Positions 5,784 through 14,063 of a DNA stretch of 29,629 bases are shown piece by piece. The stretch comes from JBCBJZ01 sp038522635 (lineage in GTDB: Bacteria; Pseudomonadota; Alphaproteobacteria; Rhizobiales; Hyphomicrobiaceae). The stretch lies in assembly GCA_038522635.1 (NCBI GenBank), contig JBCBJZ010000025.1, positions 1-29,629 on the forward strand, written 5' to 3'. Below the pieces are notes generated by a model. The model did not search any database. It saw nothing but the letters and a program-made list of their open reading frames with translations, and was not told the DNA's origin. A program made the translations under genes and the position numbers. Position 1 is the stretch's first letter, and every line of letters begins with the position of its first letter.

Positions 5784-8465
5784 CTACAGCGTCGCCATCC
5801 CGCCCGGCGTTGCCATCGCGGTTGGCTCCGATCGGCTGGAGCTATCGGCGGGCTGCACATCGTGCGGCTCGGCCTGAACGCTGTCGGCGCCCGCATCGCC
5901 CGTGTGGTGCGGTGGCGTTTGCCCATCGGCAGGCATCTGCGCTTGCGCCCGCGCCATATAGGCGTGCTCAACGGAGGGCCACACGCAGGTCACCAGCAGC
6001 TCAGCCAGCGCGGGCATATTGAGATCGCGGACCTCCAGACGTTTACGCCGTCCAAGCTCCATCAGGGTGACGTCGGGCGGAAGCACAGCGCACTCGATAT
6101 GCCGCGGTGGGCGCTCGATGTGCATGGCTGCGATCTCGTCATCGTCGAGCATCACCTGCGCAACAAGGCGGTAGCGCTTGACGGTTTTGTCCCAGCGGGC
6201 GGGTTCGCTGACCCGCAGCACCGCACCGCTTTCGTGCAAGGCCCCGTTGGCGCCCTCAAAAGCTTCGTGCAGCGTCTCCTCAGTCTCTTCCCAGAGCTGA
6301 CGGGCCGTATCGCGCTCCGCCATGATCCGTGAGGCGTTGCGGGCCGCGTACTTGGTGACCGGCAACAGCGCGGTTGCCAGGTGGCGGGCGACCAGATCGC
6401 GGTTGAGGCGTTGCGCCAGCAGGCTTTCATACGCGTTCAGCGGGGCGCGCTCATCGCTGTGCGCGCGCACGATGCACAACAAGCGCTGGTCGGCTGTCAC
6501 CTCAAGGCGCATCCACGCCACGCTCTCATCGGCAATCAGGACCCGGTGAAACACGCCGTAGCCGCGGTTGTTGAAGCTCCAACTCGCTTCGCCCGCCGGA
6601 CCGAGCTGAACGTCGATCCGCGTAAGCACCGTGTTGATGTCGTGGACCACATCACCGATGCGCTGCTCGATCGAACGCCAATGGGCCTCGGCCTCTGGCG
6701 ACCGTTCCTGACCCGGCTGTTCCTCTTCGCCAAGCTCACGGGCAACGTCGCCGATCGTATCGCTGAGAACGTCAAGGGCGGCGACCACGCTTTGCCGTGC
6801 GGGCGCAGTCTCACCCGCGGGCGCTACCGTAGGCGGGGCCCAGCGCGCGTTCGCAGCCGGTGGCGTCGATGCGAACGAGGCGGCAAAGGGCGTGCCCGCG
6901 AAGGGCGATGGACGCGCTGTGTCGGCCGACATCGCACCATGTGTCGGCGCCGGTGTTACAGGCCTCTCGACGGCCTCGGGGACAAGCGTCAGCGGCGCTT
7001 CATCCGCTTCGCGTTGGGGGGCGTAACGCGAGGCTGCTGGGCCCGACGCGCGTGGCGTGCCAGCGGCACTGTAGGGCGTTAGCGCGGTCGACGGGGCGGC
7101 GCCATCGATTTCGTGGGCGGCCGCGCCCGGGTGTGCGGGCTGATGGGCGGAGTGACTGGCAGGCTGACTGGCAGGCTGATCGGTGAGCTGTGGCTGGATC
7201 TCTTCTGCCGCAGGGACGAGGGCTGCGAGCTGCGCGTCAGTTTCAGCACCGGTCACGCCAGCAAACATCGTGGGCTGATGGCCCTCGAAGGAGGCAGCGG
7301 CGGCAGCGTGGGCGGCAGCATCCACGGGGAGCGGATGCGCGTCATGGGCTGTTTTGGCATCGGCGGCGATCGCGGGGGTGACATCAGGGTGCAGCGTTGC
7401 AGCCCTTGCGGGCGGGGTCTCGATCGTATCGATGGGCCAGGTTTCAGGATCGCTCACGCCTGCAGGATGCGTGATGGTGGCGCTTGCCAACGCCGTTTGC
7501 GGGTCGGCGGGTTGCGCTGCCTGAGGCCCGGCCGCGTCCGCCGCTTGTGCTTTCGCGGCAGCGGACTTGCCGCGCGGGATGAGCCCGCGCACGGCCGCGC
7601 CGGCTTTGCCAACTTGTGTTTGTGCAAGCGAGCCGAGGCGGGCGGCCCAACCGGGCGCGCGCGGCTTCGCTTCAGGCTCAGGCTGAGGCTGAGGCTCAGG
7701 CTGTGAGCCCTGCGTTGGGGCATCGGCGACGGATCGCTGCTCGGCGCCGTCATCGTCACGGCCGCTGTCAGTGACGCCATGGACGGCGGCGTCGCCAGGC
7801 GCAGAAGCGGCAACCTCAACGGTGTCAACGGAAACGACTGGCGCCTCCGCTTCGTGTGCAAATGCAGGTTCAGCAGCCGCATAGGGCGCCTCAACCGCCC
7901 GCGGCGCGTAGGCGCTGTCGCCGTAAGGTGCCGCATGAAGCGCCGCATAGTCGGTTGGGGCTGCTTGCGTGGCGTAGGGTGACGCTGCGTCGGGCTGAAA
8001 AGCGCCATCCGCGTATGGCGAGGGCGTGGTGGCCGGCCCTGGCACAGCAGGGTTCGACGCGAACAAGCTCACCGGCGCGCCATCCAAGAGCGCGCCATCC
8101 TGCGCGCCCGCATCCGAGGTCGGTGGCGGCACGCCAACGGTTTCCGTCTGCCAGTCGATGGCGGCAGGCGTCACGCCCCCCTCATCCTCGGGGTGATGCG
8201 TGATCTGCACGTCAGCGAGGCTCGCATCCGCGCTGGTCGTTTTCGTTTGCGCGCGGCGGCGGCGCTGCCCCCCGAAGCCAAGCAGGCCAAGCACGCCTGT
8301 GCGGCCACGGCGCGGTTTTTCTTGAAGGGGCTTACCGTCCGAGCCCAAAGCGTCGGCGGTCGTATCGCGGCGGGAGACGCGCTCGCTCGTGCTGCGGTCC
8401 TTGATCAGATTGGCAATGCCAAGCGCGATCAAGGCAATGCCCACGAGCAGGATGAGCGTCTCCAT
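5784..8465 (-). CDS. Large N-terminally anchored protein with disordered Ala/Pro linker and an uncharacterised C-terminal domain (ZipA-like layout)
   Basis: The 893-residue product starts METLILLVGIALIALGIANL, a single transmembrane anchor, then a short basic stretch. Residues of about 75-590 are Ala/Pro/Glu-rich and low in complexity, with short repeats such as SPYA/APYA motifs, a Gln-Pro-Glu run near residues 255-265, and QPASQPAS from a 12-bp tandem repeat near 7152-7175. A folded domain follows at about residues 590-835 (it contains SIEQRIGDVVHDINTVLTRI and RPPRHIECAVLPP), then another disordered tail. Anchor, charged and Pro-rich linker, and C-terminal globular domain recall the divisome protein ZipA, but I see no ZipA/FtsZ-binding motif, so that comparison is architectural only. 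An AAGGA lies just before the ATG. It follows the secreted 233-residue gene on the same strand, with a strong hairpin between them. Confidence 0.75.
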   Translation of the reverse strand: METLILLVGIALIALGIANLIKDRSTSERVSRRDTTADALGSDGKPLQEKPRRGRTGVLGLLGFGGQRRRRAQTKTTSADASLADVQITHHPEDEGGVTPAAIDWQTETVGVPPPTSDAGAQDGALLDGAPVSLFASNPAVPGPATTPSPYADGAFQPDAASPYATQAAPTDYAALHAAPYGDSAYAPRAVEAPYAAAEPAFAHEAEAPVVSVDTVEVAASAPGDAAVHGVTDSGRDDDGAEQRSVADAPTQGSQPEPQPQPEPEAKPRAPGWAARLGSLAQTQVGKAGAAVRGLIPRGKSAAAKAQAADAAGPQAAQPADPQTALASATITHPAGVSDPETWPIDTIETPPARAATLHPDVTPAIAADAKTAHDAHPLPVDAAAHAAAAASFEGHQPTMFAGVTGAETDAQLAALVPAAEEIQPQLTDQPASQPASHSAHQPAHPGAAAHEIDGAAPSTALTPYSAAGTPRASGPAASRYAPQREADEAPLTLVPEAVERPVTPAPTHGAMSADTARPSPFAGTPFAASFASTPPAANARWAPPTVAPAGETAPARQSVVAALDVLSDTIGDVARELGEEEQPGQERSPEAEAHWRSIEQRIGDVVHDINTVLTRIDVQLGPAGEASWSFNNRGYGVFHRVLIADESVAWMRLEVTADQRLLCIVRAHSDERAPLNAYESLLAQRLNRDLVARHLATALLPVTKYAARNASRIMAERDTARQLWEETEETLHEAFEGANGALHESGAVLRVSEPARWDKTVKRYRLVAQVMLDDDEIAAMHIERPPRHIECAVLPPDVTLMELGRRKRLEVRDLNMPALAELLVTCVWPSVEHAYMARAQAQMPADGQTPPHHTGDAGADSVQAEPHDVQPADSSSRSEPTAMATPGGMATL

Positions 8466-8566
8466 AGTCCTTCAATCCTGTGCTGCACCGACCCGCGCCC
8501 AAGGTCGGATCGGTGCCTACGCGCGAAACACTAGCCCGCCGCGGATCAACAGCAGCGAGGCCGCTT

Positions 8567-8615
8567 CACAAATGCCCCGCCGCGCTTGGCATCGCCGCGG
8601 CGGGCAGCATTTGTG
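8567..8615 (-). terminator. Long GC-rich hairpin after the secreted-protein gene
   Basis: CACAAATGC-CCCGCCGCG (8567-8584) pairs with CGCGGCGGG-CA-GCATTTGTG (8596-8615), leaving an 11-base loop and a two-base bulge. It begins five bases after the stop codon ending at 8620. No U-run follows on the minus strand, so it could act as a terminator, as a 3' stabiliser, or to reduce expression of the next gene. Confidence 0.55.
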
Positions 8616-8619
8616 ACCG

Positions 8620-9321
8620 TCATTTCTTCTTCCAGCCGTCAGCCACTTCAGTGCATTTGGGGCCGAAGAAAACGTTAATGTCTTCCACCACCGACTTCTG
8701 CAGCACGTTGAGCGTATTGTCCGCCGCCGTCGCGGTCCAGAGCGCACCCTTCGCCAGCAGCGGTGCGGTGATCTTGCCCCAACCGATTTTGGCTTTCACT
8801 GCCTTGCCGCCCTCGAACGTGACCTTCGGCGCAATCGTGATCTGGATCTTATAGGGTTTCTTGTCGCCGCCGCGTGCCAGTTCGCAATCGACCGTGTGCT
8901 TTTTGAGCTGACCTTCAAACTGCGGCTTCAAGCGCGCGTCGATCAAAAAGCTACGCTCGATGTTGATGTTGGTGGTGCAGCGCACGCCGCCCCACGGCCA
9001 ACTAACGCGGCCTTTCGCGATCTTCTTTTGGATCTGCTCTTTGCGCCAAGATTTCAGGACGGCGCATTTCACGTCGGGGCCGGGCTGGTGGTTGTGATAG
9101 GCATCGCAGATCGCGATTTTGCAGGCTTTGCGGCCTTCGCGCTCTTTCAACTCAGCGGGTGTGAGCTGGATTTTCTTCAAGGGCGCGACGGTAGCCGGCT
9201 TATCCTGAGCAAAGGCTCCGGGCGTCCAGGCGGTGAGCGAAAATCCGACGGCGAGGGCAAAGATCGAGACGAAACGCAGCGGCGCACGTCGGACGCCAGC
9301 TTGGACGGCAACACAAAACAT
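8620..9321 (-). CDS. Secreted protein of unknown function
   Basis: A 233-residue protein with a long signal peptide. The basic N-terminus (MFCVAVQAGVRRAPLR) is followed by a hydrophobic stretch and a likely cleavage after GAFA at about residue 39. The mature part is Lys-rich, ends in GWKKK, and contains six cysteines (in RKAC, AIC, VKC, VRC, VDC and PKC), an even number that fits disulfide bonding outside the cytoplasm. I recognise no domain. The ATG at 9321 is preceded by AGGGGA at good spacing, supporting the start. It lies upstream of the 893-residue anchored protein on the same strand and downstream of the stress-protein gene; a shared envelope role is only a guess. Confidence 0.75.
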   Translation of the reverse strand: MFCVAVQAGVRRAPLRFVSIFALAVGFSLTAWTPGAFAQDKPATVAPLKKIQLTPAELKEREGRKACKIAICDAYHNHQPGPDVKCAVLKSWRKEQIQKKIAKGRVSWPWGGVRCTTNINIERSFLIDARLKPQFEGQLKKHTVDCELARGGDKKPYKIQITIAPKVTFEGGKAVKAKIGWGKITAPLLAKGALWTATAADNTLNVLQKSVVEDINVFFGPKCTEVADGWKKK

Positions 9322-9376
9322 CGTGGAATCCCCTGAACATGTGCGGTTCGCGGCGGCTTTGACCCAAGCCCCGCGA

Positions 9377-9401
9377 GCCTATGACGCCTCAAGTCATAGG
9401 C
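9377..9401. promoter_or_regulatory. Perfect 9-bp inverted repeat upstream of the secreted-protein gene
   Basis: GCCTATGAC (9377-9385) and GTCATAGGC (9393-9401) are exact inverted repeats separated by GCCTCAA. It lies 56 bp before the start codon at 9321 and 204 bp after the stress-protein stop. It may be an operator, or a terminator stem for the upstream gene. There is no T-run. Confidence 0.45.
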
Positions 9402-9604
9402 CCTGGGGTGCGGCATCAATATGACAGCCAGGCCACAGGTCCTCAGGGATTGCGCGTCACATTGTGAGCTGGGTTCATTATGGTCGGAAGAACGCTAACC
9501 CGGCGAACGGCACGCGCCGCTCCGGCGAACGCGCGCAGGCCGTGCGCAGCGCGCTCACGCGTGGCTTCAGGAGCGCCCAGACGTTCCAGGAAGTTCCTAC
9601 GGAT

Positions 9605-10117
9605 TCAAGCGAGGCTTTTCAGGTCTTCGATACTCAAGGAGCCGGGCACGATCGTGATCGGGATCGGAAACGCCCCGGCCTGACCACCGGTTGCGAGCGA
9701 TGACACCAACGGACCGGGACCTTGCTTGGGATCGGTCGATGCGCCCAAGATCAAAATAGCGACGTCTTCATCGTCCTCGATGAGCTTGACGATCTCGTCC
9801 GCTTTGCCACCTTCGCGGATCACATCTTCCACAACGATCTGATCGAAGGCTTCGCCAGAAAGCTTGCGCTTGAACAGCCTGAAAAGGGCGCGCGCCTTGT
9901 TGGTCTCTTCTTCGATCTGGATGTCGCGAACGCCGACCCAGTGCTGAAAGTCCTGCGGTTCGATCACGTACAACAGGACCAACGAGCCACCGGAATGCGC
10001 GATCCGGCTGGCGGCAAAGAAAAGGGCGGCTTCAACTTCCGGCGTCTCATCCACCACCACAAGAAACTTGCGGCGGTGACCCTCCTCAAAGACGCGGCGT
10101 TTTTTAGCAAGTGCCAT
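9605..10117 (-). CDS. Universal stress protein (UspA family)
   Basis: The 170-residue protein has a basic N-terminus, then RKFLVVVDETPEVEAALFFA, the first strand and helix of the Usp fold with the conserved Asp. ILILGASTDPKQGPGPLVSS corresponds to the usual G-x2-G-x9-G(S/T) nucleotide-binding segment, and PITIVPG is the last strand. The glycine pattern is only partly canonical, so ATP binding is uncertain. Usp proteins are cytoplasmic and help cells survive stasis and stress. A Usp gene near murJ and trpS is, from memory, a common arrangement in Rhizobiales. No clear ribosome-binding site precedes the ATG. It closes a minus-strand run that begins with murJ. Confidence 0.9.
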   Translation of the reverse strand: MALAKKRRVFEEGHRRKFLVVVDETPEVEAALFFAASRIAHSGGSLVLLYVIEPQDFQHWVGVRDIQIEEETNKARALFRLFKRKLSGEAFDQIVVEDVIREGGKADEIVKLIEDDEDVAILILGASTDPKQGPGPLVSSLATGGQAGAFPIPITIVPGSLSIEDLKSLA

Positions 10118-10218
10118 GAGGAGATGCTGACACGCTCGCGCGCCGTTGCCAAACGAATTCCTGCCGCTTTCACGGTCGCCACACAGGTGTCACGACCGCG
10201 CGCACGAGGAGCACCAGA

Positions 10219-11430
10219 TCATGAAGGTGGCTTCGTTGCCCACCGGTAGCCCGCCCTGGCAAGCGTGCGCCCACGTTCAAACAGCGCCTGCATGTAGGCC
10301 TTATCGAACGTCTCCTTCGACACGACGCGGAAGGTCCGGGGGATATGCGCAAGGCGGTAGCGCACCCGATCGCGCTGGGCGCGTGCGTACAGCATGAAGA
10401 GTTCGCCGTTGGCTTGACTCTTGATCAACGTCGAAATCGAACGGCTCGCCACTGCGGCTAGCTTGGCGTTGATAGGCTTGTACTCAGGCCGTACGTGCCC
10501 ATTGCGGATCACGTACAAGGTGGGTGTACGACGCAGCCCTAAGCGTTTCGCCACCTGCCCCAGCATGATCTGCGAGGGCAGGAAAAAAACCTGTGCCGTG
10601 AGGCCGCCGTCGACGTGCAACTCATCGAAGGTCTTGCCTTCAGCCTTCACAGTGATGCGAACGGGCGGAAAGATGCCGGGGATGGACGCAGACGCGCGCA
10701 GAATGCGCCGGAAGAGATCGAGCGCGCGCGGATGCCCACTGGCCGCAATTGCGCCCATGTCCCAGATCACCGGGCGTTGCGCGTCGATGTTGGTGGTGCC
10801 GATCAAGAGGCTGCGGCCGCGACGGTGTTCAGCGGCGATGGCGGCGAGCACCTCAGGCGAGATGTAGCGCGCGATCAGCGCTTCAAAGGGCGTGACATCG
10901 GCCAACGCAACGCCTCCGAAGAGACCCGCCAGAAGGCGCGGTGCGATCAGATCGGACGTCTGGTAGAGCGTGTAGAGCTCTTGCAGTTGGCGGTCATAGG
11001 CTGAGCCGAGAAACGCAAAAGGCGCGATCAACGCACCGGTGCTGACGCCGGTGACAACGTCGAACTGCGGACGGTCACCGCGCTCGGTCCAGCCAACCAG
11101 GAGACCGGCTCCGAACGCACCATCACTGCCGCCGCCGGAGATCGCAAGAAATTGGGGCGCCTGCCTGCGGCGGCCTTCAGCCTTTTCGCGCGCGCGCCGC
11201 TGTTCGAATTTCCGCTTAACGAGGGTGTTGAAATTGCGGGGCAGAGCATCGCCCCAGAACCTGACGCCGGTGAAGCCGCCAAGCTGCACTTCGGCCACCA
11301 GCGCTTCCGGCACCGGCGCGCGCGAAACCGTCGTCGCACAGCCTGCAACGAGGGATATAGCCACCATCGCGCCGACAATCGTAGACGCTCGGAGCACGCG
11401 CCGTGGGGGAAAGGCCAGCATCCTCATCAT
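10219..11430 (-). CDS. Patatin-like phospholipase, predicted lipoprotein
   Basis: From the ATG at 11430 the 403-residue product has a lipoprotein signal (MVAISLVAGC, lipobox LVAGC with C31). The patatin serine-aspartate hydrolase core follows: oxyanion loop GGGSDGAFGAG at residues 99-109, nucleophile elbow GVSTG with S130, and the DGG motif with catalytic D274. Patatins cleave acyl esters of phospholipids. The lipobox would place this one on a membrane facing the periplasm. The open frame runs back to 11652 through the 55-bp repeats, but nothing there looks coding and the signal peptide fixes the start at 11430 or within three codons of it. It sits between the GST and stress-protein genes on the same strand. 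Confidence 0.92.
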   Translation of the reverse strand: MMRMLAFPPRRVLRASTIVGAMVAISLVAGCATTVSRAPVPEALVAEVQLGGFTGVRFWGDALPRNFNTLVKRKFEQRRAREKAEGRRRQAPQFLAISGGGSDGAFGAGLLVGWTERGDRPQFDVVTGVSTGALIAPFAFLGSAYDRQLQELYTLYQTSDLIAPRLLAGLFGGVALADVTPFEALIARYISPEVLAAIAAEHRRGRSLLIGTTNIDAQRPVIWDMGAIAASGHPRALDLFRRILRASASIPGIFPPVRITVKAEGKTFDELHVDGGLTAQVFFLPSQIMLGQVAKRLGLRRTPTLYVIRNGHVRPEYKPINAKLAAVASRSISTLIKSQANGELFMLYARAQRDRVRYRLAHIPRTFRVVSKETFDKAYMQALFERGRTLARAGYRWATKPPS

Positions 11431-11570
11431 GGCCGCCAGTCTTGGCACGTGATGTTGAGCGATGCATCCGCAAGGCGCCAACAGCGCTGTGGATGAATGC
11501 GTGAGTGTGGCGGGAAAGCCAGAAGGCTCCGTGATGCGATAAGCGGGCTGCGGCCTCGCTTGCGGGTGTT

Positions 11571-11722
11571 GTTCATCTTTCGCCTTCGGTGCTCCACCTT
11601 CGGCGGATGAACTCTCTGCCTTGTCGTTCATCTTTCGCCTTCGGTGCTCCACCTTCGGCGGATGAACTTACTGTTCTGTCGTTCATCTTTCGCCTTCAGT
11701 GCTCCACTTCGGCGGATGAACT
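11571..11722. repeat. Three tandem family A palindromes with an exact 55-bp period (copies A3a-c)
   Basis: Near-identical units at 11571-11613, 11626-11668 and 11681-11722 each begin GTTCATCTTTCGCCTTC and end GGCGGATGAACT. Within a unit GTTCATC pairs with GATGAAC, CGCC with GGCG and GGTG with CACC around the loop CTC. The 12-bp spacers are also alike (..CTGTC or ..TTGTC). The array fills the gap between the GST stop at 11728 and the patatin lipoprotein gene. Confidence 0.92.
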
Positions 11723-11727
11723 TGTGC

Positions 11728-12363
11728 TCAGGCGAGCGGATCAATGCCTTGCGAGACCGGCTGCGTTGCCTGGAAGCTTTGGCGGGCCTCGAGGCCAGTG
11801 GAATAGAGATAAAGCGCGCGATAGGTTTGCTGCCAACGAAGGTCAGGCAGCCGCAGGGCCGCGTAGCCTAGCGCGCAGCCGATCGCGATGTCGGCGAGCC
11901 CGAACGCATCATCGACCACGTAGGCGCCGCCGCCGGCTTCGACAATCGTGTTGAGGCCCTTCAGCCCGGCATCGATCTTGGCGCGTTGCCGGGTCTTCCA
12001 ATCGGCGCTGCGCAACTCAGGTTTGCGCGCATCTTCAAGCACGTGTAGGACGATCGCGTCGTTCAACCCATCCGCCAACGCCTCAAGCTGCAAGTGGCGC
12101 AGCCGCGCCTGCGGGTCCTGGGGCAGCAAGGCAGGCTCAGGCGTGTGCATCTCAAGATATTGGAGGATCACGCGGCTGTCGTAGACCGGCGCATGGTCCG
12201 GCGGGATCAGGATCGGCACCTGCCCCAGCGGGTTGTAGGCCGGTGCCGTGGTGCCGGTGTTCCACGGCACATCCACCACCGCATCGTGGCGAATGCCCTT
12301 TTCAAAGAGCGCAATGCGGGCCTTGCGCGCATAGGGGCTCGGTGTGGCGATGATCAGTTTCAT
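11728..12363 (-). CDS. Glutathione S-transferase family protein
   Basis: A 211-residue protein. The N-terminal thioredoxin-like domain begins MKLIIATPSPYARKARIALF, contains the cis-proline segment NPLGQVPILI, and has the glutathione-contacting YDSRVILQYLE at about residues 61-71. The all-helical C-terminal domain contains DDAFGLADIAIGCALGYAAL, the usual N-capping region. GSTs conjugate glutathione to electrophiles or act in redox repair; the substrate cannot be read here. The ATG at 12363 is preceded by GAGG nine bases upstream, and an earlier in-frame start at 12423 would overlap trpS. It starts 43 bp after the trpS stop and is probably co-transcribed with it. Confidence 0.93.
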   Translation of the reverse strand: MKLIIATPSPYARKARIALFEKGIRHDAVVDVPWNTGTTAPAYNPLGQVPILIPPDHAPVYDSRVILQYLEMHTPEPALLPQDPQARLRHLQLEALADGLNDAIVLHVLEDARKPELRSADWKTRQRAKIDAGLKGLNTIVEAGGGAYVVDDAFGLADIAIGCALGYAALRLPDLRWQQTYRALYLYSTGLEARQSFQATQPVSQGIDPLA

Positions 12364-12406
12364 CGGTCGCGTCCTCGCTCCTGGCGGTCTGCTGGCGCGC
12401 AGATGT

Positions 12407-13471
12407 TCAACGGCTACGCACAAACCCCACGATGTCTTTCACCTGATCCACGATCGGCGTCGCGATCGCATCGGCACGCTCAGCCCCATCCTTGAGAACC
12501 GCATCGATCGCGGCATGATCATCGAGCAGCCGCCCCATCTCTTGCGAGATCGGCTGTAGCCGCGCCACCGCGGCATCCGCCAACTTGGACTTGAGCGCGG
12601 AGAACGGCCCGCCCGCAACGTCCGCCAACGCTTCTGCCACCGGGCGCTGCGTGAGCGCAGCGTAGATCCCGACGAGGTTTTGCGCCTCCGCGCGCCCTTC
12701 AAGCCCGGCCGGCTCACTGGGCAGCGCATCCGCATCCGATTTCGCCTTGCGGAATTTCGTCGCGATCGCGTCGGCATCGTCCGTCAGGTTGATCCGAGAC
12801 AAATCGGAAGGGTCGGACTTGGACATCTTCTTGGTGCCGTCACGCAACGACATCACCCGCGTTGCGGGGCCGGTGATGATCGGCTCGGGGAGCGGGAAAA
12901 AACCTTCCGTGAACCCCGCCGTGGCGATGTCGTCTGCGAAGTCGCCGTTGAATTTCTGTGCGATGTCGCGCGACAGCTCGAGATGTTGCTTCTGATCGTC
13001 CCCGACGGGCACGTGCGTCGCGCGGTAGGCGAGAATGTCAGCGGCCATCAAATTGGGGTAGATGTACAGCCCCGCCGACGCGCGCTCGCGATCCTTACCC
13101 GCTTTCTCTTTGAACTGCGTCATGCGGTTCAGCCAGCCAAGCCGCGCAACGCAATTGAAGATCCAGGAGAGTTCAGCGTGCGCCGCGACCTGGCTCTGGT
13201 TGAAGATGATCGACTTTGCGGTGTCGAGCCCGCACGCCATGTAAGCTGCGGTCAGCTCCCGCGTCGAGGCGCGTAGCGCCTGCGGCTCCTGCCACGTGGT
13301 GATCGCGTGCAGATCCACGATGCAGTAGAGGCAATCGTGCGACTTTTGCATCTCGATCCAATTGACCATCGCGCCCAAATAGTTCCCAAGCGTCAGGCCG
13401 CCCGAAGGCTGCATGCCGGAAAACACCCGCGGTGCGGCGACGGCGGGTAGGTCTGAGGCGGGGGCGGTCAT
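12407..13471 (-). CDS. trpS: Tryptophanyl-tRNA synthetase
   Basis: The 354-residue class I synthetase charges tRNA-Trp. RVFSGMQPSGGLTLGNYLGA carries the HIGH-equivalent TLGN at residues 27-30. YCIVDLHAIT, RMTQFKEKAG, the tryptophan-pocket region LMAADILAYRATHVPVGDDQ and KMSKS at residues 215-219 follow. The C-terminal anticodon-binding helices end in DIVGFVRSR. Length is normal for a bacterial TrpRS. The ATG at 13471 follows an AGGGA at good spacing; an upstream ATG at 13516 is less likely. It lies in the minus-strand run murJ-MAPEG-trpS-GST. Confidence 0.97.
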   Translation of the reverse strand: MTAPASDLPAVAAPRVFSGMQPSGGLTLGNYLGAMVNWIEMQKSHDCLYCIVDLHAITTWQEPQALRASTRELTAAYMACGLDTAKSIIFNQSQVAAHAELSWIFNCVARLGWLNRMTQFKEKAGKDRERASAGLYIYPNLMAADILAYRATHVPVGDDQKQHLELSRDIAQKFNGDFADDIATAGFTEGFFPLPEPIITGPATRVMSLRDGTKKMSKSDPSDLSRINLTDDADAIATKFRKAKSDADALPSEPAGLEGRAEAQNLVGIYAALTQRPVAEALADVAGGPFSALKSKLADAAVARLQPISQEMGRLLDDHAAIDAVLKDGAERADAIATPIVDQVKDIVGFVRSR

Positions 13472-13600
13472 CGTGGTCCCTTTATGCGGTTGGGCTGAAG
13501 CGCCCGCGGAAGTCACGGCTTATGGCAAGCGGCTTCGGTCAGCGCAACAGCCCCGACTTGCGCGCTGGGATCCGAGCGTGCGCGAGATCCCACCAGCCCT

Positions 13601-14017
13601 TCAGATGCCGAACGGCGTGCCCACCAGATGGCGGACCACGCCCCACACACTCAGCGCAACACTGCCGATCAGCGCGAAGATAGTCATTTGCATGCCGCGA
13701 CGGCGCAGATGGATCGGCTCTGGCGTCTGCCCCATGCCGTGAGCGTGCGTCAGACGGCCGATCAAGAGCAGCGCGCCGGCCACGCAGATCAGCGCCGCAT
13801 GAACCCCGTTAAGCTCCGCGAGAGCGAGCAGCAAAAGGCACAAGGGCGTGTATTCGATGAAGTTGGCGTGCACGCGAATGGCCCGCCTCAGCGCTTCATC
13901 GCCGCCATCCCCAACCGCGACTTTCGCCCGTTGGCGTGCGCCGATGACCGCCATGCTCAACCGCATGAAGACGATGGCGAGGACCGCAGCGAAGAGCGGC
14001 GTGAAGGTGAGCGTCAT
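13601..14017 (-). CDS. MAPEG family membrane protein (YecN-like)
   Basis: A 138-residue protein with four hydrophobic segments, at about residues 5-24, 54-72, 74-90 and 108-128. RAIRVHANFIEYTPLCLLLL holds the MAPEG signature with the conserved RxxxNxxE arrangement, and RLTHAHG follows at the expected place. MAPEG proteins are inner-membrane, often glutathione-binding, detoxification enzymes; the bacterial YecN group has no firmly assigned activity. The gene starts 46 bp after the murJ stop and ends 129 bp before the trpS start, so it is likely part of the same transcript. A glutathione link to the GST two genes downstream is possible but not shown. Confidence 0.9.
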   Translation of the reverse strand: MTLTFTPLFAAVLAIVFMRLSMAVIGARQRAKVAVGDGGDEALRRAIRVHANFIEYTPLCLLLLALAELNGVHAALICVAGALLLIGRLTHAHGMGQTPEPIHLRRRGMQMTIFALIGSVALSVWGVVRHLVGTPFGI

Positions 14018-14063
14018 GGCATGCTGGTCCTCTGGCGCGATTGCTTCGTTGTTTGAGCAGGTG

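Noticed and set aside
6381..7706. Overlapping plus-strand frames opposite the 893-residue gene
   Set aside because: Gly/Arg-rich shadows of an Ala/Pro-rich gene; no start or ribosome-binding site support.
5784..8465. Naming the anchored protein ZipA
   Set aside because: Only the layout is similar; no ZipA C-terminal domain sequence is recognisable.
11431..11652. N-terminal extension of the patatin gene
   Set aside because: It would put the lipoprotein signal in the middle of the protein and runs into the 55-bp repeats.
11571..11722. CRISPR array
   Set aside because: The repeats have a 55-bp period with 12-bp spacers that are similar to each other, and there are no cas genes.
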